Source: Candidatus Roseilinea mizusawaensis (GTDB lineage Bacteria > Chloroflexota > Anaerolineae > J036 > Brachytrichaceae). From it: a DNA stretch of 59,397 nucleotides. The translations under genes were made by a program, and so were the position numbers. The stretch is taken from contig JAEANN010000025.1 of NCBI GenBank assembly GCA_016841965.1, positions 1 through 59,397 of the forward strand. Direction: 5' to 3'. Below, piece by piece: positions 7,465-14,806 of the stretch (position 1 is the stretch's first letter; each line of letters opens with the position of its first letter). The notes under the pieces are model-generated. The model ran no database searches and was not told the DNA's origin. It saw nothing but the letters and a program-made list of their open reading frames with translations.

Positions 7465-9159
7465 ATGTCTCGTTCTCTTGCGCGCATTCGCGCCCTGGCG
7501 CTGCTCATCGCAGCCGGCGCATTGGCATTGCAGCCGCATCCATCAACCGGCAGCACCTCGCAGCCCCCTTTCGTGGCGTATCTACCGATCGCACGCTACA
7601 CACCAAACACGCGCTGGCAAGGCGGCCGGCCTGCTAGCGATCCTGCTGATCGCGCTTTTTTTCTCGCCGCCAGCCCCGCCTATGCCACAGACAGCACGCT
7701 GTTCGTTCAGACCACCACCGGCGTATATCTCAGCCAGGATCGCGCCGTAACCTGGCAACGCCTCCAGCCATTGCCCGGCGACGACTTCATGCCGGCCGGG
7801 CTGGCCATTAGCCCGGCCTTTACGCAGGACGGCGTGATGTTCTGTGCGTGGCACAACACAGCCGGCCAATCGGCGCATCTCTATCGCACCACCGATGCCG
7901 GCCAGAACTGGGAGCTGATCTGGCAGCCCGATGCGATTCTTGCTGTCGCCCTCTCGCCGAACTTTGCCGCCGATCACACCCTGCTGGCCGCCGGCGATTC
8001 CAACTTCATCTACCGCAGCGCCGACGCCGGCGTCACGTGGCAGCTCTCCAATACCGGCATCGAGGAATGGTACATCGCCAGGCAGTTTGCCTTCTCGCCC
8101 AACTTTGCCAATGATCGCGTGGTCTTCTTGGCCGGCTATGGCGCGCTGTATCGCTCCACCGACGGCGGCGCAACCTGGGAAGCTCTGTTCGGGGCGCACA
8201 GCCCGCACTACGGCGTGGCTATGTCGCCGGCCTTTGCGCACGACGGCATCGTGCTTGCTGCCTACCGCGAGATCGAAGGCTCGGATTTGTTTCCAGAGAG
8301 CGGCATCTTCCGCACGACCGATGGCGGCAATACGTGGACTTGGAGCGGCACGGGGCTGCCCGGCTACTACGAGCCGCATCCGGGGCCGCTGGCCTTCCGG
8401 CCCGATTTTCAGACAAGCGGTCTTGTGTATGCCGCCGACAGGGGCACAGCATTCATGGGGCCGAGGCAGGTGTACCGCTCGGCAGACAGCAGCCAGACGT
8501 GGCAAGCGTTACCCCCACCGCCCGACGCCGCCGCGCATGATCTGCTGGCGATGGAGGATGGCTGGGTGTATCTGGCCAGCGATGCCGGTGTGTGGCGCTA
8601 CCGCGACACGTGCCACGACGTGATCCTGAATGGCAACATGGAGCACAACACAGGCTGGTCGTTTGTGGGCGGGCTGCCGGCCGGCTACACGAATGAGGCG
8701 GCGCGCTCCGGCCTGCGCGCTATCCGCGCCGGGATTGTGGCCGGCCCGCCGGTATTCAGCTACTCCGACGCGCGCCAATGGGTCACCCTGCCACCCAGTC
8801 AGACCCTGGCCTCGGCAACGTTGCGCCTGTGGCGGCTGTCACACTCGACCGAAGCTACCCCGTTACTGGCGCCGCCCGCATCTGTCGCCGGGGTGGAGAG
8901 GCTGGACAACGGCGTGTTGCCGGCCAGCGCGCTGGCCGGAGACCTGCAATACATCCTGATCGTGCGATCCGACGCCACCTATCGCTGGTTGCTGCGCGAG
9001 CGCGCCAATCGTTCCACTTGGGAAATCAGCGCGCACGACCTATCGCCTTATGCCGGCCAAACTGTCGCCGTTCAGTTCGGCGTGTACAACGACAGGGCCG
9101 GCGGCGTCACCAGCATGGACATCGACGACGTGACGCTGACTGTTTGCCTGCGCGAATGA
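7465..9159 (+). CDS. Secreted BNR/YCF48-type beta-propeller protein with a C-terminal carbohydrate-binding-like domain
   Basis: The 564-residue protein starts at the ATG preceded by AGGGAGG and has a signal peptide (LALLIAAGALAL). Upstream in-frame GTG/ATG codons back to the tRNA end lack a ribosome-binding site. Between about residues 60 and 400 there are at least five repeats of the form (Y/F)R(T/S)(T/A)D(A/G)G + (Q/V/A/N)TW, alternating with ALSPNFAADHT-like blades. These Asp-box repeats are typical of sialidase-like and plant photosystem-assembly-factor-like propellers. The last 170 residues begin NGNMEHNTGW and end with VTSMDIDDVTL, a jelly-roll pattern often seen in carbohydrate-binding domains. 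No sialidase active-site Arg triad is recognised, so a binding role is more likely than hydrolysis. Confidence 0.75.
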   Translation: MSRSLARIRALALLIAAGALALQPHPSTGSTSQPPFVAYLPIARYTPNTRWQGGRPASDPADRAFFLAASPAYATDSTLFVQTTTGVYLSQDRAVTWQRLQPLPGDDFMPAGLAISPAFTQDGVMFCAWHNTAGQSAHLYRTTDAGQNWELIWQPDAILAVALSPNFAADHTLLAAGDSNFIYRSADAGVTWQLSNTGIEEWYIARQFAFSPNFANDRVVFLAGYGALYRSTDGGATWEALFGAHSPHYGVAMSPAFAHDGIVLAAYREIEGSDLFPESGIFRTTDGGNTWTWSGTGLPGYYEPHPGPLAFRPDFQTSGLVYAADRGTAFMGPRQVYRSADSSQTWQALPPPPDAAAHDLLAMEDGWVYLASDAGVWRYRDTCHDVILNGNMEHNTGWSFVGGLPAGYTNEAARSGLRAIRAGIVAGPPVFSYSDARQWVTLPPSQTLASATLRLWRLSHSTEATPLLAPPASVAGVERLDNGVLPASALAGDLQYILIVRSDATYRWLLRERANRSTWEISAHDLSPYAGQTVAVQFGVYNDRAGGVTSMDIDDVTLTVCLRE

Positions 9160-9242
9160 GCGGATGTAGCCCCGCGCCGGTTACAATGAGGCCGGCGATG
9201 CTTGCCGGCAAGGTTAGCCGGCAAGGGTTGAACAGAGACACG

Positions 9243-9521
9243 ATGGACACCGAAGAGACACGCAAGGTCATCCGCCGGCTGCAAATCGCCGAGGGGCACG
9301 TGCGCGCCATTCAGCGCATGGTGGAGAACGGCGACTATTGCATCGACATTCTGAAACAGATCAGCGCCGTGCAGTCTGCGCTCGGCAAGGTGAGCCAGAT
9401 CATTCTGGAAAACCATCTCAACACCTGCGTGACCTCAGCCGTGCGCGGCGACGATCCAGCCGAGCGCGAGCGCGTGTTGCGCGAAATTGCCGATGTGTTT
9501 CGCAACACCCGCCAGGGATGA
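9243..9521 (+). CDS. CsoR/FrmR-family metal-sensing transcriptional repressor
   Basis: The 92-residue all-helical protein matches the usual length. It contains IRRLQIAEGHVRAIQRMVE and the ligand pattern Cys in DYCIDIL, then His and Cys in HLNTC. This Cys-His-Cys set is what Cu(I)-binding CsoR proteins use, whereas formaldehyde sensors (FrmR) lack it. Such repressors leave DNA when they bind metal. The start is uncertain: an in-frame ATG at 9198 lies 10 nt after the -10-like TACAAT at 9182-9187 and would add 15 residues, while the ATG at 9243 gives the usual length. It converges on a two-component operon whose kinase carries a His/acid-rich sensor stretch, which suggests the locus deals with a metal. 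Confidence 0.85.
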   Translation: MDTEETRKVIRRLQIAEGHVRAIQRMVENGDYCIDILKQISAVQSALGKVSQIILENHLNTCVTSAVRGDDPAERERVLREIADVFRNTRQG

Positions 9522-9536
9522 CTGCGGCGCCGGCCT

Positions 9537-10949
9537 TTACGCTTTGGGCAGCGAGATGGTCACGGTGAGGCCGCCGGCGGCCGGGCTATCCAGCCGCACA
9601 TGGCCGCCCATCGCCTCGATCAGCGTGCGCACGATGGATAACCCCAGGCCGGCGTGCGCTTTGTCACTCCGCGCCGCATCGACCTGATAAAACCGCTCGA
9701 ACACGCGCGGCAGATGCTCCGGCGCAATGCCCGGCCCGCTATCGCTGACAACAATGTCCACCCAACGCTCGCGCGATGCAACCAGCACAGCAATGCGCCC
9801 GCCGACCGGCGTGTAACGCAAGGCATTGTCCAGCACGGCCAGCAACACCTGACGCAGATACCCCTCATCTGCCTGCGCCACCGCCGTAGTGGGAGGCGCT
9901 TCAAACGTGACGCCGCGCCCGGCGCAGGCGCGCCGCCACTCGCCGGCCAGACTGTCCAGCACCCGCTGCAGAGGCACCGCTTCGATGTGAACGGGCAAGT
10001 GGCCGGCGTCGGCGCGCGAGAGCAGCAACAGATCGCTCACCAGCCGGGCCATGTGGCGCGATTCGCGCAACACATCGCCGGCCAGTTCCTGTCGCTCGTC
10101 GGGCGGTGTGTCGGGTCGGGTCGCCAGCTCGGCGCTGAGTTGAATCAGCGAGAGCGGCGCGCGCAACTCATGGCTGGCATTGGCCACAAACTCGCGCTGG
10201 CGCGCCCAGGCAGCCTGAACCGGCTGGATCGCGCGGCCGGCTGTGATCCAGCTCACCAGCGCAGCCAGGCCGGCCAGCGCTCCGCCGCCTGCCAGCAACC
10301 CAATCAGGAACTGGCGCATCACCCGGTCTTGTTCGATTAGCGAACGGCCGGCCTGAAGGTAGATCGTTTCATCCTCCTGGGGCAAGGCATAGGTGAGCAG
10401 GCGCACCGGTTCGCCGGCCGGCGTCTGCACCGTGCGCCAATCCGCGCCAGATCGGCCGGCCACAGCAATCGCTTCCAGATTGGGTGTGAAGCCGGGAGGC
10501 AGCATGACTGAAGGCACAAGCACGCGCCCCGCGCCATCCAGCCGCAGCACAAACACGCCGACCAGATCTTCAATCGGCGCGCCGGACGGCAGGGCAGATA
10601 CGCTGTTGGATGCGCGCTCGTGAGCGTCTTCCTCGCCATGTTTGTCGTCGTCTTCTCCTTCTTCATGTTCGGGTTTCTTGTCATCAGAAGACGACGCCGG
10701 CGCAGGAAGGCGCAAACGCACCCACTCCAAATAAGAGCGCTCCAGTTCAGCCGGCAACGGCGCGCCCAGTTGCAGATATTCGAGCGCCAGCCGGTTGCGC
10801 AGCGCATCATCGGTGGCGTTTTGAAAGTAGAAGCGCAACAACACAACGCTCAGCCCGGCCAGCAGGGCGATGAAACCCAGCACAGCAGCCAAATAAACGC
10901 CGGTCAGCCGCAGACGCAGCCGGTTGAGCAGTTGTTTCTCGGTCAGCAT
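9537..10949 (-). CDS. Sensor histidine kinase with a His/Asp/Glu-rich extracytoplasmic region
   Basis: The 470-residue protein has two membrane helices (about 17-40 and 213-237) flanking an external domain of about 170 residues. Residues 89-111 of that domain are almost all Asp, Glu, His and Lys (for example HEEGEDDDKHGEED), an obvious potential metal-binding stretch. The cytoplasmic part has the phospho-accepting His about 260 in ASHELRAPL, an N box LDNALRY, and G boxes DSGPGIAP and GLGLSIV. No separate HAMP domain is clear. Its start codon overlaps the stop of the response-regulator gene by 7 nt, so they are co-translated partners. A very similar charged stretch occurs at the end of the divergently encoded PepSY protein. 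Confidence 0.9.
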   Translation of the reverse strand: MLTEKQLLNRLRLRLTGVYLAAVLGFIALLAGLSVVLLRFYFQNATDDALRNRLALEYLQLGAPLPAELERSYLEWVRLRLPAPASSSDDKKPEHEEGEDDDKHGEEDAHERASNSVSALPSGAPIEDLVGVFVLRLDGAGRVLVPSVMLPPGFTPNLEAIAVAGRSGADWRTVQTPAGEPVRLLTYALPQEDETIYLQAGRSLIEQDRVMRQFLIGLLAGGGALAGLAALVSWITAGRAIQPVQAAWARQREFVANASHELRAPLSLIQLSAELATRPDTPPDERQELAGDVLRESRHMARLVSDLLLLSRADAGHLPVHIEAVPLQRVLDSLAGEWRRACAGRGVTFEAPPTTAVAQADEGYLRQVLLAVLDNALRYTPVGGRIAVLVASRERWVDIVVSDSGPGIAPEHLPRVFERFYQVDAARSDKAHAGLGLSIVRTLIEAMGGHVRLDSPAAGGLTVTISLPKA

Positions 10950-11623
10950 GAGATCAGACGGTACCCCACGCCGCGCACCGTTTCAATCGGGTCGGGCAGG
11001 CCGGCGGCTGTCTTTAACTTGCGGCGCAGATACGAAATGTAAATGTCCACCATCTTAAGTTGCGCGTCGCTGTCCATCGCCCACACGCGACTGAAGATTT
11101 GCTCGCGGCTGAGTGAGCGGTCACAATTGCGCATCAGATACTCCAGCAGCTCCCACTCCGTGAGGGTCAGGTCAATGGGTGCGTCGCCGCGATACACCCG
11201 CCGCTCGATCAGGTTCATGCGCAGATCGCCGCAGCGCAGCTCGGCCCCATCGGGACTGGCGATGTCATAGCGCCGGCTGAGCGCGCGCAGACGCGCCAGC
11301 AGCTCTTCGATGGCAAACGGCTTGACCAGGTAATCATCGGCCCCGCTGTCCAATCCCTGCACACGGTCTTCGACCTGTCCGCGCGCGGTGAGCATGAGAA
11401 TGGGCAGCGGCCGGCGCGCGCGACGCACCGCCAGACAAATCGCCGGCCCATCGCGTCCGGGCAACATCCAATCAACCACCGCCACATCGTATGCGCCGCC
11501 CAGCGCCATCTCCAGGCCGGTCTGCCCGTCATGGGCCAGGTCAACTGTGATGCCCTCCCGCTTCAGCGCGCGAGCAACCAATGTTGCGAGTTGTTGATCG
11601 TCTTCGATGATGAGCACGCGCAT
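10943..11623 (-). CDS. OmpR/PhoB-family response regulator
   Basis: The 226-residue protein has an N-terminal receiver with the acidic pair in IIEDD, phospho-acceptor Asp in VVDWMLPG, Thr in LTARG and Lys in VKPF, all intact. The C-terminal winged helix includes LTLTEWELLEYL and ends ETVRGVGYRL. The ATG at 11623 is the family-standard start MRVLIIEDD; a longer frame back to 11710 would run into the operator region. It is first in a two-gene operon with the sensor kinase. Divergent upstream DNA carries 11-bp-period direct repeats, the layout bound by this family, so it probably controls itself and the PepSY operon. Confidence 0.92.
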   Translation of the reverse strand: MRVLIIEDDQQLATLVARALKREGITVDLAHDGQTGLEMALGGAYDVAVVDWMLPGRDGPAICLAVRRARRPLPILMLTARGQVEDRVQGLDSGADDYLVKPFAIEELLARLRALSRRYDIASPDGAELRCGDLRMNLIERRVYRGDAPIDLTLTEWELLEYLMRNCDRSLSREQIFSRVWAMDSDAQLKMVDIYISYLRRKLKTAAGLPDPIETVRGVGYRLISC

Positions 11624-11655
11624 GTGAATTCGTCCCCGGCATTGTGGCCGGACAA

Positions 11656-11733
11656 AGGTTGGAAATGGGTAGAAAGCCGCTGAGCGTCTTATCAGGTCAA
11701 GTCTACCCAATTCCTACCCCGGCTGCGTACAGT
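11656..11733 (+). promoter_or_regulatory. Divergent control region with paired response-regulator boxes and a candidate promoter
   Basis: CTACCC occurs at 11703-11708 and again at 11714-11719, a period of exactly 11 bp. On the other strand CTACCC (GGGTAG at 11667-11672) is paired with a weaker copy (AGGTTG, 11656-11661), also at 11 bp. TACAGT at 11728-11733 is a possible -10 for the plus operon, which puts the first pair over its -35 position. CACAAT (minus, 11641-11646) is a possible -10 for the regulator gene, which puts the second pair over that -35. This is the arrangement PhoB-type activators use. Confidence 0.6.
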
Positions 11734-11779
11734 GGGCGCAACATCCTGTTCAACTTGTTCAAGAAAGGAGACCAAACAG

Positions 11780-12535
11780 ATGAACACAAAACCGATCAAT
11801 CAGCGCACGGCGCTGGTCATTGCCGGCGGCATGACAGCATTTACGCTGGTCGGGCTGGGCGCGCTGGCCGGGCAATTGAGCAACGCCACAAGCCAGGCCA
11901 CACCCACGCCGGCTGCCGCAACCGTCCCGCAAATAGTCGCACCCATCACCAATGCGCCGGCAGAGCAATCGGTCAACGCAGGGGCCGACAGCGCCCTCAG
12001 CGCGCGCGAAGCGCAGTATCAGGCGCTGATCCAGGAAGCCAACCGGCGCATCGAGGAAGCTAACCGCCGGCTGGCTCAGATGGAACAGCAACTGGCCGAG
12101 GCGCAGGCCGCGCCCCCCGCAGCGGTGAACATCATGGCAGAGGCACAACCTCAGGCGCCGGCTGCGCCTTCAGAAAGCGCAGCGCCCGGTGTAGCAATCT
12201 CCGCGCAGCGCGCGCTGGAAATCGCACAGGCCAGCGCCCCCGGCGCAGTCGCCCAGCGCCTGCCAGAGCTGGTGAACTTTCAGGGCGCGATCGCCTACGA
12301 AGTGGCGTTCAACACCGGCATGGTGTACGTGGACGCCAACAGCGGCGCCGTGCTCTACAACGGCGCGCTGATTCAACCGGCGGCCGCCCCAGCGTACTAC
12401 GACGATGACGACGAGCACGAGGAGCACGAGGAGCACGAGCGCGAAGAACGCGAATACAAGGAAAACCGGGAAGACAAGCACGACAAAGACGAAAAGGAGC
12501 ACGAGGAGCACGAGGAGAAAGGCCATGACGACTAA
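11780..12535 (+). CDS. Membrane-anchored or secreted PepSY-domain protein with a His/Asp/Glu-rich tail
   Basis: The 251-residue protein has one N-terminal hydrophobic segment (about 11-32), an Ala/Pro/Thr linker, and a coiled coil of about 72-110 with heptads such as EEANRRLAQMEQQLAEAQ. A single PepSY-like domain follows (about 139-195, with ISAQRALEIA and VYVDANSGAVLY). Residues 207-251 are nearly all Asp, Glu, His, Lys and Arg, including repeated HEE units, probably an unstructured metal-binding tail. AAAGGAG precedes the ATG at 11780. The gene is first in the operon divergent from the two-component genes and is followed by ApbE and ferric-reductase-like genes, suggesting a role at the cell surface in metal or redox handling (inference). 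Confidence 0.8.
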   Translation: MNTKPINQRTALVIAGGMTAFTLVGLGALAGQLSNATSQATPTPAAATVPQIVAPITNAPAEQSVNAGADSALSAREAQYQALIQEANRRIEEANRRLAQMEQQLAEAQAAPPAAVNIMAEAQPQAPAAPSESAAPGVAISAQRALEIAQASAPGAVAQRLPELVNFQGAIAYEVAFNTGMVYVDANSGAVLYNGALIQPAAAPAYYDDDDEHEEHEEHEREEREYKENREDKHDKDEKEHEEHEEKGHDD

Positions 12536-12929
12536 CGCCATGCGCCCCGCCAGCGCGAATCGCCATGCGCAACTTGAACAGGCCACTGCCTTGAAAGCAT
12601 TGATCGGCTCGGCATCGCTGGCGCTGACGCTGGCCGGCTGGGGCTGGTTCAGCCACCAACAGGCTGCGCAAACAGCGGCAGAACCAGCCGGCGCAGCAAC
12701 GCAGCAAAGCATCATCGTCGAGTCCGCTGCGCCGGCTGGTGGCGATCCTCTGCCCACGCTTGCGCCGCTATACACCCCCGGCCGTGTGGAAGCAGCTCGC
12801 CCGGCGCAAACCGCTCGCGCCGCGCAGGTGACAGGGCCTCAGGTTGCAGCGGCGCCACAACCACAGCCCCAACTGCGCGCGGTGACCGCCCCACCGCGAC
12901 CGGTCGCCGTCACACGCTCATCTCGCTGA
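12525..12929 (+). CDS. Small single-pass membrane protein of unknown function
   Basis: The 134-residue protein starts inside the end of the PepSY gene (11-nt overlap) with GGAGAAAGG just before its ATG, so coupled translation is likely. A hydrophobic helix at about residues 24-40 (LIGSASLALTLAGWGWF) is followed by an Ala/Pro/Gln-rich, apparently disordered external part that ends in a basic patch. No domain is recognised and it has no cysteines. It lies between the PepSY and ApbE genes and is probably part of the same membrane system. It lacks the Thr-containing FMN-attachment motif expected of an ApbE target. Confidence 0.65.
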   Translation: MTTNAMRPASANRHAQLEQATALKALIGSASLALTLAGWGWFSHQQAAQTAAEPAGAATQQSIIVESAAPAGGDPLPTLAPLYTPGRVEAARPAQTARAAQVTGPQVAAAPQPQPQLRAVTAPPRPVAVTRSSR

Positions 12930-12933
12930 GGCC

Positions 12934-13872
12934 ATGCAAGAGATCACCTTTCGCGCGATGGGCTGCCAGATGCTGGCCGCGCTGGATGCCGATACAGCCG
13001 AAGCAGGCGAGGCGTTGCGCAATGTGCCGGTGTGGTTTGAGATCTGGGAAAACAGTCTCAGCCGCTTCCGGCCCAGCAGCGAACTGAGCCGGCTGAATGC
13101 GCGCACAGGGGAATGGGTCGCGGTCAGCCAGACGCTGTGGGATGTGCTGCACGCGGCGCTGCGCGCGGCGCGCCACACCCACGGCCTGGTGATCCCCACC
13201 GCGCTCAGCGCCATGCAGGCCATCGGCTACACGCGCACGTTTGAAGAGATGTCGAGCGAACTGGTTGAGATCACGCTCACAGTCGCGCCGCCGGCCAACC
13301 TGGGAGACTGGGAGCGCATTCAGATGGATGCCGTCAATCGCGCGGTGTGGGCGCCGCCGGGAGCGCTGCTTGACCTGGGCGGCGTGGCCAAAGGCTGGTG
13401 CGCAGATCAGGCTGCGCGCCGGCTGGCCACATACGGGCCGGCGTTGGTGGATGCCGGCGGTGATATTGCCATCGCGCCGGCAGCCGACCGCGCTACCGAG
13501 TTCCCGATCGGGATTGCTGCGCCGGCCGGGGATTCGCCAACCCCCGACGCGCTGTTGGGCACGATCACCTTGCGCGCCGGCGGAGTAGCCACATCCGGAC
13601 GCGATTATCGGCGCTGGCGAATCGGCGGGCGCGAGGTGCATCATCTGATCGACCCGCGCACAAGCCAGCCGGCGCAGACCGACGTGCTGACCGCCACCAC
13701 CATCGCCCCCACTGCCGTGCAGGCCGAGGCCGTCGCCAAAGCCGCCTTGTTGCTGGGAAGCGAGGCAGGGCTGGCCTGGGCTGAATCTGAATACGACACG
13801 GCAACCTTGCTGGCCTGCGAAGATGGCCGCATCGTGCACACGCCAAACTTTCCGTTGTTGCAATCTGTTTGA
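12934..13872 (+). CDS. FAD:protein FMN transferase, ApbE family
   Basis: The 312-residue protein has the ApbE hallmarks: MGCQM at the N-terminus, SRFRPSSELSRLN, the FAD/metal-binding LDLGGVAKG (about residue 150), DAGGDI, and SGRDYRRW followed by HHLIDPRT. The family moves FMN from FAD onto a Thr or Ser of redox proteins, usually on the outer side of the membrane. No signal peptide or lipobox is visible, so this copy appears cytoplasmic unless it is exported in another way. It starts 4 nt after the small membrane-protein gene and precedes a haem membrane protein gene. The protein to be flavinylated is not encoded here. Confidence 0.88.
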   Translation: MQEITFRAMGCQMLAALDADTAEAGEALRNVPVWFEIWENSLSRFRPSSELSRLNARTGEWVAVSQTLWDVLHAALRAARHTHGLVIPTALSAMQAIGYTRTFEEMSSELVEITLTVAPPANLGDWERIQMDAVNRAVWAPPGALLDLGGVAKGWCADQAARRLATYGPALVDAGGDIAIAPAADRATEFPIGIAAPAGDSPTPDALLGTITLRAGGVATSGRDYRRWRIGGREVHHLIDPRTSQPAQTDVLTATTIAPTAVQAEAVAKAALLLGSEAGLAWAESEYDTATLLACEDGRIVHTPNFPLLQSV

Positions 13873-13912
13873 GAGACACACCCCCTTTCACGCACAAGCT
13901 CACGCACAAGCC

Positions 13913-14671
13913 ATGACACAATCTGTTGCACCACGCCCCGCGCCGGCGCGGGGTTCATCGCCGGCGCTCATGTCAGAAATTGATCTGGACGCGCGCTCGG
14001 ATACGCCGGTTGTCCTGCTGACGCTGTTGATCGCAGCGGCTGTCGGGGCGGCGCTGGCCGTTGTGCTGTTGCCGCAGTATCTGCCGGCGTTGGCGCAGTC
14101 GGCCGCCGGCGAATCGCCTAAAGCGTATTGGTTTCTGTCGCGCGCCAGCGGCTTTGTGGCGTTTGGCCTGCTCTGGCTTTCCACGGCCTTTGGGCTGCTG
14201 ATGACGGGCAAGCTGGCGCGCAACTGGCCGGGCCACCTGGTGGCCTTTGAGACGCATCAATTCATCAGCCTACTGGCGCTGGCCTTTGCGTTGTTTCACG
14301 CGCTGATTTTGTTGGGCGACCGCTACATCGGCTACACGCTGGAACAGGTGTTGACGCCGTTGGGCAGCCAGAGCTATCGGCCACTGGAGGTCGGACTCGG
14401 CCAGATCGGGTTTTATCTGGCTGCGCTGGTGACGTTCACCTTTTACGTGCGCCGGCTGATCTCGCAACGCGCGTGGCGCCTGATTCACTACCTCAGCTTT
14501 GCCGTGTTCGTGATGACGTTGTGGCACGGTCTGAGCAGCGGGACGGACAGCGGCGAGCGCTGGGCACAGGCGCTGTACTGGGGCGCCGGCGGCAGTGTGT
14601 TGTTTCTCACGCTCTATCGCATACTCAGCGCGCGGGTGAAGATCGAACCGGCCCAAAAGTCAGGGGCTTAG
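13913..14671 (+). CDS. Ferric-reductase-like transmembrane protein (b-type haem, YedZ/MsrQ-like)
   Basis: The protein of about 252 residues has around six membrane helices. Likely haem-ligand His residues occur as two pairs: one pair in FETHQF and LFHALI, the other in LIHYLSF and LWHGLS. This matches the ferric reductase-like membrane domain, which passes electrons through the membrane via two b haems. There is no NADPH/FAD-binding domain, as in MsrQ-type proteins, so a separate electron donor is needed. The start is uncertain: ATG 13913 leaves 40 nt after the ApbE gene, while ATG 13970 would remove a Pro/Arg-rich leader. It ends the operon and converges on another two-component system. Confidence 0.82.
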   Translation: MTQSVAPRPAPARGSSPALMSEIDLDARSDTPVVLLTLLIAAAVGAALAVVLLPQYLPALAQSAAGESPKAYWFLSRASGFVAFGLLWLSTAFGLLMTGKLARNWPGHLVAFETHQFISLLALAFALFHALILLGDRYIGYTLEQVLTPLGSQSYRPLEVGLGQIGFYLAALVTFTFYVRRLISQRAWRLIHYLSFAVFVMTLWHGLSSGTDSGERWAQALYWGAGGSVLFLTLYRILSARVKIEPAQKSGA

Positions 14672-14696
14672 GGCAGGCCGATGCTGCTCTGCTGCT

Positions 14697-14773
14697 GCTC
14701 TGCCGGCGCAACCTGCTTACAGTGCGCCGAAGTTGAAGAACGTCGTGTTCACTGCCACACTGCCCGGCAGAGC
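14697..14773. other. Long-range inverted repeat between convergent genes
   Basis: GCTCTGCCGG (14697-14706) and its exact complement CCGGCAGAGC (14764-14773) flank a 57-nt loop in the 135-nt space between two converging genes. It may fold into a transcript-end structure for either side. There is no T run. Confidence 0.4.
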
Positions 14774-14806
14774 ACGTCAGTTCCACTCCACGGACCGCAG
14801 AGGGGT

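Noticed and set aside
9198-9242. Longer CsoR start at 9198
   Set aside because: Kept only as an alternative: the hexamer TACAAT is close before it, but the added 15 residues are not typical and the usual family length fits 9243.
12910-13881. 323-codon minus-strand frame
   Set aside because: It is opposite the ApbE gene, whose motifs are clear; the antisense product is Arg/Gly/Gln-rich.
12525-14671. FMN-attachment site in the PepSY or small membrane protein as the ApbE target
   Set aside because: The PepSY protein has an S-G-A-V stretch in its domain, but without the required Thr/Ser position; the small protein has nothing similar.
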